Below are positions 1-6,637 of a DNA stretch of 13,424 nucleotides, in pieces. The notes beneath the pieces were generated by a model. The model did not search any database and was not told where the DNA came from. It saw nothing but the letters and a program-made list of their open reading frames with translations. Position 1 is the stretch's first letter. The number at the start of each line of letters is the position of its first letter. Position numbers and translations under genes: made by a program. This stretch comes from Acidobacteriota bacterium (GTDB lineage Bacteria; Acidobacteriota; Blastocatellia; Pyrinomonadales; Pyrinomonadaceae). The DNA is taken from positions 1 through 13,424 of the forward strand of contig JAEZIT010000102.1 in NCBI GenBank assembly GCA_023436495.1, in the 5' to 3' direction.

Positions 1-2
1 TC

Positions 3-443
3 GGTGAACCGAAGGCCCCGACGTTCGAGCCGCAGTTCAAAGATCCGGAGCCCGTGTTTTCACAGTCGGCCGGAAATCCTTTCGATATGCCGAAGGAACA
101 GGACGAGTGGTCTGCTCCGCCGGCGCCGATCGGACAGGACAGGTCGTTTTCGCCGCCCGCGGCGGGAGCAGCCGGCGGGTCGAAGAACCAGACGCTGGCG
201 ATCGTTTCGCTGATCACCGGTATCCTAAGCCTGTTCTGTTGCGGGTGGTTCATTCCGGGGATCGCGGCGGTGGTGATGGGATTCATGGCGAAAGGCAAAG
301 CCGACAAGGACCCGGCGAACTTCGGCGGACGCGGCTTGGCGATGGGCGGTATCATCACGGGCGTAATCAGTGTAATACTCGGCATCATCGTCGTTATACT
401 GTATGTGTTTACCGGCGTATTGTCGGGAATCGCAAATATGTAA
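3..443 (+). CDS. DUF4190-type small membrane protein (5' end outside window)
   Basis: The reading frame is open from base 3 with no convincing start, so the gene begins upstream. A GTG at 54 exists but lies inside a continuous Pro/Glu/Phe-rich coding stretch. The visible part has a cytoplasmic-looking, proline-rich and probably disordered N-terminal region, then two hydrophobic segments: one starting at QTLAIVSLITGILSLFCCGW and a second starting at GLAMGGIITGVISVILGIIV. Between them is a short charged loop (KGKADKDPANFGGRG). This two-helix layout, with a Gly-rich second helix preceded by GGRGLA, is typical of DUF4190 proteins, whose function is unknown. A hairpin terminator follows directly, so it is the last gene of its transcript. 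The family call is from pattern memory and is fairly confident; no function is claimed. Confidence 0.75.
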   Translation, partial: GEPKAPTFEPQFKDPEPVFSQSAGNPFDMPKEQDEWSAPPAPIGQDRSFSPPAAGAAGGSKNQTLAIVSLITGILSLFCCGWFIPGIAAVVMGFMAKGKADKDPANFGGRGLAMGGIITGVISVILGIIVVILYVFTGVLSGIANM

Positions 444-470
444 GCGGCGCAGCCGCGCTATCAATATAAG

Positions 471-503
471 GGCCCGTGTGCTTTGTACACACGCGGGCCT
501 TTT
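471..503 (+). terminator. Rho-independent terminator after the DUF4190 gene
   Basis: The left arm GGCCCGTGTG (471-480) pairs with CACACGCGGGCC (488-499) around the loop CTTTGTA, with a two-base bulge (GC, 493-494). A TTTT run follows at 500-503. It lies 27 bases after the stop codon, where an intrinsic terminator would be expected. Confidence 0.75.
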
Positions 504-513
504 AAGTTATAAT
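483..513 (+). promoter_or_regulatory. Possible sigma-70 promoter for nuoI
   Basis: A perfect -10 hexamer TATAAT lies at 508-513, 25 bases before the nuoI ATG. The best -35 candidate is TTGTAC at 483-488, with a 19-base spacer, and it falls in the loop and right arm of the preceding terminator. The -10 is well supported. The -35 is weak because the spacer is long and the match is 4 of 6. Confidence 0.45.
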
Positions 514-538
514 TAAGTTTTGGAACCCGTACACAGAT

Positions 539-1060
539 ATGTCCTTAATCGCTGACGTAATTCAATCGACCGTAGCCATATTCAAGGGAATGACGCGAAC
601 GCTTTCCGAAATACCGCGTGAAAAGTGGACCGTTCAGTATCCGGACGTGCCTATCACCGTACAGCCGCGGTACCGGGGCCAGCATTTGCTGCACGTCGAC
701 GAAAACGGCAAGGAAAAGTGCGTCGCGTGTTATTTGTGCGCGGCGGCGTGCCCTTCGGACTGTATTTATATCGAAGCGCAGGACGACCCGCGGCCGTACG
801 AAGAACGCATCGGCCGCGACGAGCGTTACGCGAAGGTCTATAACATCGATTACGGCCGCTGCATCTTTTGCGGATTCTGCGTCGAAGCTTGCCCGAAGGA
901 CGCAATCACGCACGGATACAACTTCGAGATATCTGTATTTAACCGAGCCGATCTGCTCAAGACGAAAGACGACCTTCTGATCACGAAACAGAAACAATCG
1001 AAGAATTACCGCGTTGCGCTGTCGACGGAGGACGTCGATTCGGAATACAAGGAAGTCTGA
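539..1060 (+). CDS. nuoI: NADH-quinone oxidoreductase subunit I (complex I, two 4Fe-4S clusters)
   Basis: This 173-residue protein carries two CxxCxxCxxxCP ferredoxin motifs: C61/C64/C67/C71 (CVACYLCAAACP) and C108/C111/C114/C118 (CIFCGFCVEACP). The segments RYRGQHLL before the first motif and YNIDYGRCIFCGFC before the second are characteristic of NuoI. In complex I this subunit holds clusters N6a and N6b in the peripheral arm and passes electrons towards the quinone site. The N-terminal ~25 residues form the amphipathic stretch seen in the family, and the length is normal. The ATG at 539 lacks a clear Shine-Dalgarno sequence. No other nuo gene is in the window; downstream come a putative peptidase and a phosphatase. 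Its complex I partners must be encoded elsewhere, or this is an extra copy. Confidence 0.93.
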   Translation: MSLIADVIQSTVAIFKGMTRTLSEIPREKWTVQYPDVPITVQPRYRGQHLLHVDENGKEKCVACYLCAAACPSDCIYIEAQDDPRPYEERIGRDERYAKVYNIDYGRCIFCGFCVEACPKDAITHGYNFEISVFNRADLLKTKDDLLITKQKQSKNYRVALSTEDVDSEYKEV

Positions 1061-1093
1061 TCCGCCCGTTTCTTGCGGCTGCTTGCCCGAATA

Positions 1094-1699
1094 ATGGAAC
1101 TGCCGCCAACCCAGAAAGGAAGACATCACGAGATACGAGCCGCGGCCTTGCGTGAATTCGCGGGGCTGCGGAGCGATGAACAACGGCTCGACCCCTTCAA
1201 ACTGGCGCGTTACGCCAATCTGCTTGTACTGCCGTTCGACGTCGTTCAGGAATTCCTAACGGAAGCGACGGTCGGTCACCTCGTCGGCGACGGCAAGGAC
1301 AAATGGTCCGGCGGCGCGGCGTCAAAGGTCCTGCCGAACGGGCAGAAGCTGATAATCCTTAATCCGACGCACGGGAAGAACCGTCAGAACGCGACGCTGA
1401 TGGAAGAGGTCTGCCATGTTTTCCTGGGGCATAAGCCGAGCCGGCTCGCTATCAACAAGGTTGACAAGAACGGCGACGTTATCGCGCGGGATTACAACCA
1501 CGACATTGAAGAAGAGGCCTATTCGACGGGGGCGGCGGCCCTCGTGCCATACACTTCGCTCAAGCGATTCGTCGAATCCGGCAAGACATCCCGCGAGATC
1601 GCAAGGCATTTTAACGTGAGCCGGGCGCTTGTCGAATTCCGCATAAAGATCTCGCGTCTGTGGGATACCTACACCGAATGCGTACTGCAGTCAGATTGA
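1094..1699 (+). CDS. ImmA/IrrE-like putative metallopeptidase with variant EExxH motif
   Basis: The protein has 201 residues from ATG 1094; a TTG at 1073 would add seven. Residues ~40-150 resemble the ImmA/IrrE (COG2856) fold: the core TLMEEVCHVFLGH, then an acidic EEEA segment (E139-E141) running into AYSTGAAALVPY, as in the family pattern ExxAxxFAaxLLxP. In classic members the core is HExxH; here it is E104-E105-V-C-H108, so the first zinc-binding His is replaced by Glu. H108 and the distal Glu remain. The C-terminal SREIARHFNVSRALVEFRI looks like a helix-turn-helix. Family members often cleave regulators such as phage repressors or DdrO. The gene starts 33 bases after nuoI and ends two bases before the next start, suggesting one operon. 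The family call is good; activity and target are unknown. Confidence 0.7.
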   Translation: MELPPTQKGRHHEIRAAALREFAGLRSDEQRLDPFKLARYANLLVLPFDVVQEFLTEATVGHLVGDGKDKWSGGAASKVLPNGQKLIILNPTHGKNRQNATLMEEVCHVFLGHKPSRLAINKVDKNGDVIARDYNHDIEEEAYSTGAAALVPYTSLKRFVESGKTSREIARHFNVSRALVEFRIKISRLWDTYTECVLQSD

Positions 1700-1701
1700 A
1701 A

Positions 1702-2991
1702 ATGGACCATACTTCGAAGCGATCATCTACAGGACAGGACGCGGGGCTTTCCACCGAGGAAAAGCTGCGGGTGCTGTTGGATATCACGAAGAACATCAGC
1801 CGTTCGCTGGATCTTGAAGAGGTGCTGAACGACGTGATGGACACGCTTGGTTCGCTGATCCCGTACGACGCGGCGGGCATTTACCTGATCGATCACGGCG
1901 ACGAAGAACATCCGTACACTTTTAAATCGAAGGTCATTCGCGGTTACGAGATCAGTTTTGCGCTGATCGAACCGCGGCTGAAGATGGGCGAGGGGTTCAT
2001 CGGGCGCGTGGCGGAAACCGGCAAGGCGATCATTTCGCCGGACGTGAACGCCGACCCGAGGTATTTTGCGGCACGCAAGCGGACGCGTTCGGAAATGGTC
2101 GCGCCAATCGTGTCGAACGAACAGGTCATTGGCGTGTTCGACCTTGAAAGCGACCGGCTGAACGCGTATTCGGAGGACGACCTTGCCATCCTGACCCTTC
2201 TGACGTCGCAGGTGGCGATCATCATCGAAAAGGCACGGCTGTACGAGCAGGTCGTCGAGAAGAAAAGGATCGAAGCTCAGCTTGAGATAGCACGGCAGGT
2301 CCAGTTGGAACTGCTGCCGGATAACGACCCGGCGTTGGAGAATTTCGAGATAAGCGCGTATGTATTCCCAACGGAAGAGGTTTCGGGCGATTATTACGAT
2401 TGGGTAAAAATATTTGACGATCAGATAGGAATAACGGTCGCGGACGCGGTCGGGAAGGGAATCCCGGCGGCGCTGCTGATGGCGTTCCTGCGGGCGTCGT
2501 TAAGGGCTGGCGTCCAGATCGGGTACGCGCCGCACATAGCTTTGTCGAAGGTGAGCGACCTGTTGTGGGATTCGGTCGAGGACCATCAGTTCATCACGGC
2601 AATATACGGCATTCTGGATTCGACCAACCGGACGTTCGTATTTTCGAACGCCGGGCATAATCCGCCGCTGCTGATCAAGCCGAACGGGGAATATAGATTC
2701 GTCGAATACGGCAATATGCCGCTGGGGATGTTTCGTGAGATGCGTTATCACCAGCATTTCATTCGGTTCGAGCCCGGCCAGGTGATGGTAATTTACACTG
2801 ACGGAATAACCGAAGCGGCCAATGCAGACGGAGAAGAATACGGGCAAGAGCGCTTCGCGAAACGTGTGCTCGAGGGAATTCATCTGCCGGCGAAAAAGCT
2901 GATCGACCATATACGAAAGGACGTGGCGGATTTCACGGAGCGGAAATTTTTGGACGATGACGGGACGCTGTTCATCGTGAAGGCGGTATAG
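1702..2991 (+). CDS. GAF-domain SpoIIE/RsbU-type serine phosphatase
   Basis: The protein has 429 residues from ATG 1702; in-frame GTG 1660 and ATG 1678 would overlap the upstream gene. Residues ~17-182 form a GAF sensor domain (ITKNISRSLDLEEVLNDVMD, then GEGFIGRVAETGKAIISPDV). A short coiled linker (EKKRIEAQLEIARQVQLELL) leads into a PP2C-like SpoIIE domain. Metal-site motifs are all present: EVSGDYYDW (D230), VADAVGKGIPAALLMA (D248), FSNAGHNPPLL, YTDGITEAAN (D367) and a terminal DDDGT (D418-D420). Such proteins dephosphorylate anti-sigma-factor antagonists in partner-switching pathways, with the GAF domain sensing a ligand or redox signal. No kinase or antagonist gene is adjacent, so the partner is unknown. 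No membrane segment is seen, so it should be cytoplasmic. Confidence 0.9.
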   Translation: MDHTSKRSSTGQDAGLSTEEKLRVLLDITKNISRSLDLEEVLNDVMDTLGSLIPYDAAGIYLIDHGDEEHPYTFKSKVIRGYEISFALIEPRLKMGEGFIGRVAETGKAIISPDVNADPRYFAARKRTRSEMVAPIVSNEQVIGVFDLESDRLNAYSEDDLAILTLLTSQVAIIIEKARLYEQVVEKKRIEAQLEIARQVQLELLPDNDPALENFEISAYVFPTEEVSGDYYDWVKIFDDQIGITVADAVGKGIPAALLMAFLRASLRAGVQIGYAPHIALSKVSDLLWDSVEDHQFITAIYGILDSTNRTFVFSNAGHNPPLLIKPNGEYRFVEYGNMPLGMFREMRYHQHFIRFEPGQVMVIYTDGITEAANADGEEYGQERFAKRVLEGIHLPAKKLIDHIRKDVADFTERKFLDDDGTLFIVKAV

Positions 2992-3044
2992 AAAAAAGAA
3001 CGCGGAAGCGTTCTGAAATGCATCGATCGACTTCCGCGTTCTTT
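2992..3044. terminator. Bidirectional terminator between convergent genes
   Basis: A perfect 14-base inverted repeat, AAAGAACGCGGAAG (2995-3008) with CTTCCGCGTTCTTT (3031-3044), has a 22-base loop. It lies one base after the phosphatase stop and 23 bases from the convergent small gene's stop. On the minus strand the hairpin is followed by a run of six T, a strong intrinsic signal; on the plus strand the tail TTCTTTCCG is weaker. The left arm can also fold into a smaller GAACGC-GGAA-GCGTTC hairpin (2998-3013). Confidence 0.75.
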
Positions 3045-3067
3045 CCGTTGTTGGAAATTGTGAATTG

Positions 3068-3325
3068 TTAATGCGCCGTGACGGAGCTGTGTAAAACGTC
3101 GCCATTCGGAACGACCGGTGTTCGGTTCTTTCCGTAATTTATCTTCTCGTTCCGGGTCGAGAATGCGTAAATATCAAACCCAAATGCGTCGAGGAAATCG
3201 GTCAACTCCTCGGACCGGATCAGATAGAGCGTTTCGGCAAAGCCGAGCTCGACGCGGATCTCAAGAAGGCGCTCGATAACCTCAAGCGGTGCGAAACATT
3301 GTGCCGGATCCCGATAACTTGCCAT
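3068..3325 (-). CDS. Small protein of unknown function (85 aa)
   Basis: I do not recognise this protein. It begins MASYRDPAQCFAPLEVIERL. The first ~50 residues are predicted helical and acidic with aliphatic spacing, and the tail is polar. There is no signal peptide or membrane segment. I chose the start at 3325 because AAAGGA lies eight bases upstream on the minus strand, a good Shine-Dalgarno sequence. An ATG at 3346 would add seven residues but lacks one. Support for it being real is the good ribosome site, the bidirectional terminator just after its stop, and the absence of any gene on the other strand here. It is transcribed divergently from the FecR-domain gene. A conserved family cannot be confirmed from the sequence alone. 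Confidence 0.55.
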   Translation of the reverse strand: MASYRDPAQCFAPLEVIERLLEIRVELGFAETLYLIRSEELTDFLDAFGFDIYAFSTRNEKINYGKNRTPVVPNGDVLHSSVTAH

Positions 3326-3384
3326 AATTTCAATCCTTTCAACCATTTACCCGAACCGAAGTGGTGGGCAACTAATTAGATTAC

Positions 3385-3424
3385 GTTCCGCGTCCAAAGG
3401 TTGTTCCCTTAATTAACGCGGGAC
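3385..3424. repeat. Inverted repeat in the divergent intergenic region
   Basis: GTTCCGCGT (3385-3393) is complementary to ACGCGGGAC (3416-3424) over nine positions, with one G-U wobble and a 22-base loop. It lies between the divergent small gene and the FecR-domain gene, upstream of the latter's likely promoter. It could be an operator or a leader hairpin for the minus-strand transcript; nothing decides between these. Confidence 0.35.
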
Positions 3425-3454
3425 AGTAAGCGTTTTGGTATCATAAATTTATTG

Positions 3455-3460
3455 TATAAA
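3455..3460 (+). promoter_or_regulatory. Possible -10 element for the FecR-domain gene
   Basis: TATAAA at 3455-3460 lies in an AT-rich stretch 54 bases before the chosen start. No good -35 is present at normal distance; TTTGGT at 3434 gives a 15-base spacer. Confidence 0.3.
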
Positions 3461-3500
3461 ACATAAGAATTGAGTAAAATATGACGGAAACCCCTTCCCG

Positions 3501-3507
3501 AAAGGAG
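3501..3507 (+). promoter_or_regulatory. Strong ribosome binding site deciding the FecR-domain gene start
   Basis: AAAGGAG lies six bases before ATG 3514. It fixes that start over the in-frame ATG at 3481, which would place eleven extra polar residues in front of a clean signal peptide. Confidence 0.8.
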
Positions 3508-3513
3508 AAATCT

Positions 3514-4686
3514 ATGAAAAGCAGCCTCATCAGATTGATGAAAGCCGGTGTTTTTCTGGCCCTTCTTGGTTCATTCGTCCACGCGCAGGATGACCGGATC
3601 AGGGCCGCAGCCGGTGATAAATACGTGATATCCGCCCGAGCAGGCGGCGTAAATTATATCGAGGGCAAGGTAAGCGTCTTCAGAAAATCGGGACGCAGCG
3701 GCTACCTCGTAAAGGGCGACATGCTCGAGGTCGGCGACCGCATTACAACGTCGAACGACGCCAAAGCGGAGATCTTGCTCAATCCGGGATCTGTCGTAAG
3801 GATCGGCGGCGGCACCGTGTTCGAATTCGCATCGACGTCGCTGGACGACCTTCAGATCAAACTTAAAGCGGGCAGCGCCATCTTCGAAGTGATCGCCGAC
3901 GACGAATTTAAGGTGACGGTCATTATGCCGCGGACGGCGGTCGCATTGACGCGTTCGGGTGTTTACAGGCTCGACCTTCAGCAGGACGGCTCAAGCAAGC
4001 TTTCCGTGTGGAAAGGACGTGCGTATGTAGGCGCGGAAAACAACACGGCGGTGAAGGCCGGACGTGCGGCTTCGATCACCGGCATCAATGCCGAGGTAGC
4101 GAAATTTGACCGCGACAACGGTGATGAACTGGACAATTGGAGCAAAGCGCGTGCGAAGGAATTGTCGAAGATCAATGCCAGTCTGCAGCGGGATGCGATG
4201 CGGAACACGCTGCTGTCTTCATTCAACCGGCGCGGCGGATGGAATCTATATAATTCGTTCGGACTGTGGGTTTTCGACCCGTTCAGCAACTATTGGTGCT
4301 TTATGCCGTTCGGTTACGGTTGGGGTTCGCCTTATGGCTATGGCTACGGCCGCGACCTCTGGTATTTCCGCATGCCGCGACGCATTTATTGGGAAATGCC
4401 GCCTTCGACAACGCCGGGCGGAGGAACGCCGAGCAATCCGACAAACCCGACAGCGGCCGCGAACGCCGAGCGTCGCGGACGGCTGAACCTGCCGCCGTTC
4501 CAGAGGATACAGAACGGACGCGGCGACGGCGCGGCGACGATCGTCAATAGTACTGTTGATTCGGGTATGATCGATCGGTCCACGCCTAATAATTTCCCGT
4601 CGACTATTCAGCGAAGCGTTCCGATGAGTGCGCCGTCGAGCCCGACGGTCGCGAATCCGGGAGTGATCAGCAAGGGCCAACCGTAA
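3514..4686 (+). CDS. Exported FecR-domain protein with aromatic Gly/Tyr-rich C-terminal region
   Basis: The protein has 390 residues. Residues 1-24 are a signal peptide (MKSSLIRLMKAGVFLALLGS, then FVHA before Gln25), so it is exported. Residues ~40-190 form a FecR-like beta domain (AGGVNYIEGKVSVFRKSG; KGDMLEVGDRITTSNDAKAE; NPGSVVRIGGGTVFEF; VAVGAENN-like strand repeats). Next is a helical WSKARAKEL stretch, then an unusual segment at ~245-300 rich in Trp, Tyr, Phe and Gly (GLWVFDPFSNYWCFMPFGYG). The C-terminal ~90 residues are Pro/Ser/Thr/Asn-rich and probably disordered. There is no transmembrane helix or adjacent sigma factor and TonB receptor, so this is not a classic FecR anti-sigma regulator. 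It is more likely a periplasmic or surface protein that borrows the fold. It is followed by its own terminator. Its role is unknown. Confidence 0.82.
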   Translation: MKSSLIRLMKAGVFLALLGSFVHAQDDRIRAAAGDKYVISARAGGVNYIEGKVSVFRKSGRSGYLVKGDMLEVGDRITTSNDAKAEILLNPGSVVRIGGGTVFEFASTSLDDLQIKLKAGSAIFEVIADDEFKVTVIMPRTAVALTRSGVYRLDLQQDGSSKLSVWKGRAYVGAENNTAVKAGRAASITGINAEVAKFDRDNGDELDNWSKARAKELSKINASLQRDAMRNTLLSSFNRRGGWNLYNSFGLWVFDPFSNYWCFMPFGYGWGSPYGYGYGRDLWYFRMPRRIYWEMPPSTTPGGGTPSNPTNPTAAANAERRGRLNLPPFQRIQNGRGDGAATIVNSTVDSGMIDRSTPNNFPSTIQRSVPMSAPSSPTVANPGVISKGQP

Positions 4687-4711
4687 TTCGCCGGTTGGAA
4701 ATTAATCAATG

Positions 4712-4740
4712 AAAAGGCCGTTCGAAAGAGCGGCCTTTTT
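4712..4740 (+). terminator. Rho-independent terminator after the FecR-domain gene
   Basis: AAAAGGCCG (4712-4720) pairs with CGGCCTTTT (4731-4739). The inner bases TTC/GAG extend the stem to a GAAA tetraloop (4724-4727), and a T run ends the structure. It lies 26 bases after the stop codon and is a textbook terminator. The following 161 bases up to the CPBP stop codon hold nothing I can identify. Confidence 0.92.
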
Positions 4741-4901
4741 GTTGTCAAGGATGTTAGTAGAGAGGAAGGCAATTCATTAAGTAAGAAAGTAGAAAAATGT
4801 CCCACGAAGACGGACAAAACAAAAACCGAACACGAATAGCACAGAATAAAGTCACTGAAACAGGAACATCTCAGATCCGTGCAGCGGCTTGCGGACCGGT
4901 G

Positions 4902-5732
4902 TTAGGTCCAGAATCGAAATATCGCGCCGGGTTCGGGAAGCATATCGCCGGTCGGCAGGTATGGCTCGGCGATGAGCAGAGCGGATTGGATGCCGTTGAT
5001 GATAGTGTGCAGGACGATGCACGGCAAAAGGTTTCCGGTCCAGACGCGGACGAGCGTCAGGGCAAGGCTCAGGAGCAGTAGGGTGATCACGGTTGCATAG
5101 TCCGGAACGTTCGCCTGGCTATATTGGGGAACGTGGACGGCGGTGAAGATGAGTGTTACGAATATCACGCCGAGTACCATTCCGAACCTTCGTTGAAATG
5201 CAGAATAAAGCAGGCCGCGATAGACGACCTCTTCGACGAGCGGGGCGGTGACCGTGGCGAAGAACGCCACGAGAAATACGGCCGCGCGCGAACTGCGTAT
5301 CATCTTCTCAAAATCATTGTCGACGTCGCCAAAAACGGCGGTCAGGCCCACCGCAACGCCGTAAAATGCAATAAAGATCAGCACGCCGTGCCAGACCTTG
5401 AATCCGTTCATATCCCAGCCGAGCATTTCGCGGAACGAATATCGCTTCATTCGCGTCACGACGATCCAGGCGAGAACGAGGGTCAGCACATGCGCCAAAA
5501 TTACCGGCAGAAGCTGCAAAATAACAGCCGTCCGGTCGGAGAGCACGAAATCCTTGATGGCTTCGGCGTTCGTGAGCTCCACCTGTTGGCTCATCAGATA
5601 CGGGAGAACGAACAAATTCGGCAGAAGCAGGATAAGAAGGACGCTGGCGGCCCAGACGCCGAGGGCGACCCAGCCATTCCAGGGCGGGTCATTCGGCGAG
5701 TGATGATCGATCGAATTATTTGCTGATTCCAC
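4902..5732 (-). CDS. CPBP-family intramembrane protease (CAAX protease/Abi type)
   Basis: This 276-residue membrane protein has about eight hydrophobic segments. The three family motifs are present in order: E167-E168-x-x-x-R172 (EEVVYRG), F196-x-x-x-H200 (FTAVH) and H242-x-x-x-N246 (HTIIN). These form the glutamate-type active site inside the membrane, as in Rce1 and MmRce1. Bacterial members process or control various membrane or exported proteins, so the substrate here cannot be inferred. The start is a GTG at 5732; no better in-frame start exists before the first helix, and no clear Shine-Dalgarno sequence is visible. It is divergent from kdsB and convergent with the FecR-domain gene, so it is probably transcribed alone. 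The family assignment is firm. Confidence 0.9.
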   Translation of the reverse strand: MESANNSIDHHSPNDPPWNGWVALGVWAASVLLILLLPNLFVLPYLMSQQVELTNAEAIKDFVLSDRTAVILQLLPVILAHVLTLVLAWIVVTRMKRYSFREMLGWDMNGFKVWHGVLIFIAFYGVAVGLTAVFGDVDNDFEKMIRSSRAAVFLVAFFATVTAPLVEEVVYRGLLYSAFQRRFGMVLGVIFVTLIFTAVHVPQYSQANVPDYATVITLLLLSLALTLVRVWTGNLLPCIVLHTIINGIQSALLIAEPYLPTGDMLPEPGAIFRFWT

Positions 5733-5820
5733 GCCGAAAGTTTAGCGGACGTGCAGATAAGTTCCAAGTGTGCCCGGCCATTCTTGTAATTCGGATCGAT
5801 TCAAGGTAACCTAAAATCCC

Positions 5821-6633
5821 GTGGAGCAACACGGGAACAATCCCCTACAAAATGTGGTCGCAATCATTCCCGCACGCTATTCGTCCGTGCGTTTGCCGGG
5901 GAAATTACTGCTTCCGATCGCCGGCGAACCGCTGATCGTGCATACGATGCGGCGAGCGGCAGCGGCGAGGAACGTCGGGCGAGTCATTGTCGCGACGGAC
6001 GACGCTCGGATTTTCGAGGCAGTAAATGCCGCGGGCGGCGAAGCTCTGATGACGCTGCCGGAGCATCCTTCGGGGAGCGACCGGATCGCGGAAGCGGCAA
6101 TTGATCTGCCGGAGGGCACTGCCGTCGTGAATATTCAGGGCGACGAGCCTGTGATAGCTCCGGAGACGATAGAACGCGCGGTCGACGCTTTTCTAACGGG
6201 CGGCGCAGATATTGTGACGGTCTCGGAGCCGTTCGAGAATGCCGCCGACATTTTATCGCCGGATGCGGTAAAGGTTGTGACGAACGCCGCGGGATTTGCA
6301 ATGTATTTTTCACGGTCGCCGGTGCCGTTTCCGCGTGACGCTGTGAAAATGTACGGCGGATTGGGTGAGGCCCTTTCGGCTGAGCCTGAGCTTATAAAGG
6401 AATACCGCAAGCATACGGGAATCTACGTTTACGGCCGCGAATTTTTGATCGAATATACTAAGAAGACACAGTCGAGGCTGGAAAAGTTCGAGATGCTCGA
6501 GCAGATGCGGGCTTTGGAAGAAGGTTCAAAGATCCGCGTGGTCAAATCGGCGGCGGCATCGATCGGCGTGGATACGCAGGAAGACCTCGATCGAGTGCGT
6601 GCCATGTTCGAAACGGAGCGCGCCGGCGTTTGA
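5821..6633 (+). CDS. kdsB: 3-deoxy-manno-octulosonate cytidylyltransferase (CMP-Kdo synthetase)
   Basis: This enzyme joins CTP and Kdo to give CMP-Kdo, the activated donor for the LPS inner core. Signatures present: the nucleotide-binding IIPARYSSVRLPGKLLLPIA, VATDDARI, PSGSDRIAEA, NIQGDEPVI and the C-terminal LEKFEMLEQMRALEEG. It has 270 residues, slightly longer than the usual ~250. The start is uncertain: GTG 5821 (AAGGTAA 11 bases upstream) adds eleven residues before the conserved VAIIPARY, while GTG 5854 would start almost at the conserved core but has no ribosome site. It is the first gene of a likely unit with a small membrane protein and pyrG; the next start is four bases after its stop. 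No strong promoter is visible in the 88-base gap from the divergent protease gene. Confidence 0.95.
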   Translation: MEQHGNNPLQNVVAIIPARYSSVRLPGKLLLPIAGEPLIVHTMRRAAAARNVGRVIVATDDARIFEAVNAAGGEALMTLPEHPSGSDRIAEAAIDLPEGTAVVNIQGDEPVIAPETIERAVDAFLTGGADIVTVSEPFENAADILSPDAVKVVTNAAGFAMYFSRSPVPFPRDAVKMYGGLGEALSAEPELIKEYRKHTGIYVYGREFLIEYTKKTQSRLEKFEMLEQMRALEEGSKIRVVKSAAASIGVDTQEDLDRVRAMFETERAGV

Positions 6634-6637
6634 AATT

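Noticed and set aside
545..1183. Long minus-strand open frame (212 codons) opposite nuoI
   Set aside because: It covers the complete, well-conserved nuoI on the plus strand and has no recognisable domain; it is an effect of GC-rich codon structure.
4800..4850. Simple-sequence-like stretch rich in CACGAA/CACAGAA words after the FecR gene terminator
   Set aside because: The words are irregular and do not form a repeat array; no function can be supported.
4797..5081. Plus-strand open frame (94 codons) at the end of the CPBP gene
   Set aside because: Most of it is antisense to the protease coding region. The translation is low-complexity and charged, with no ribosome site.
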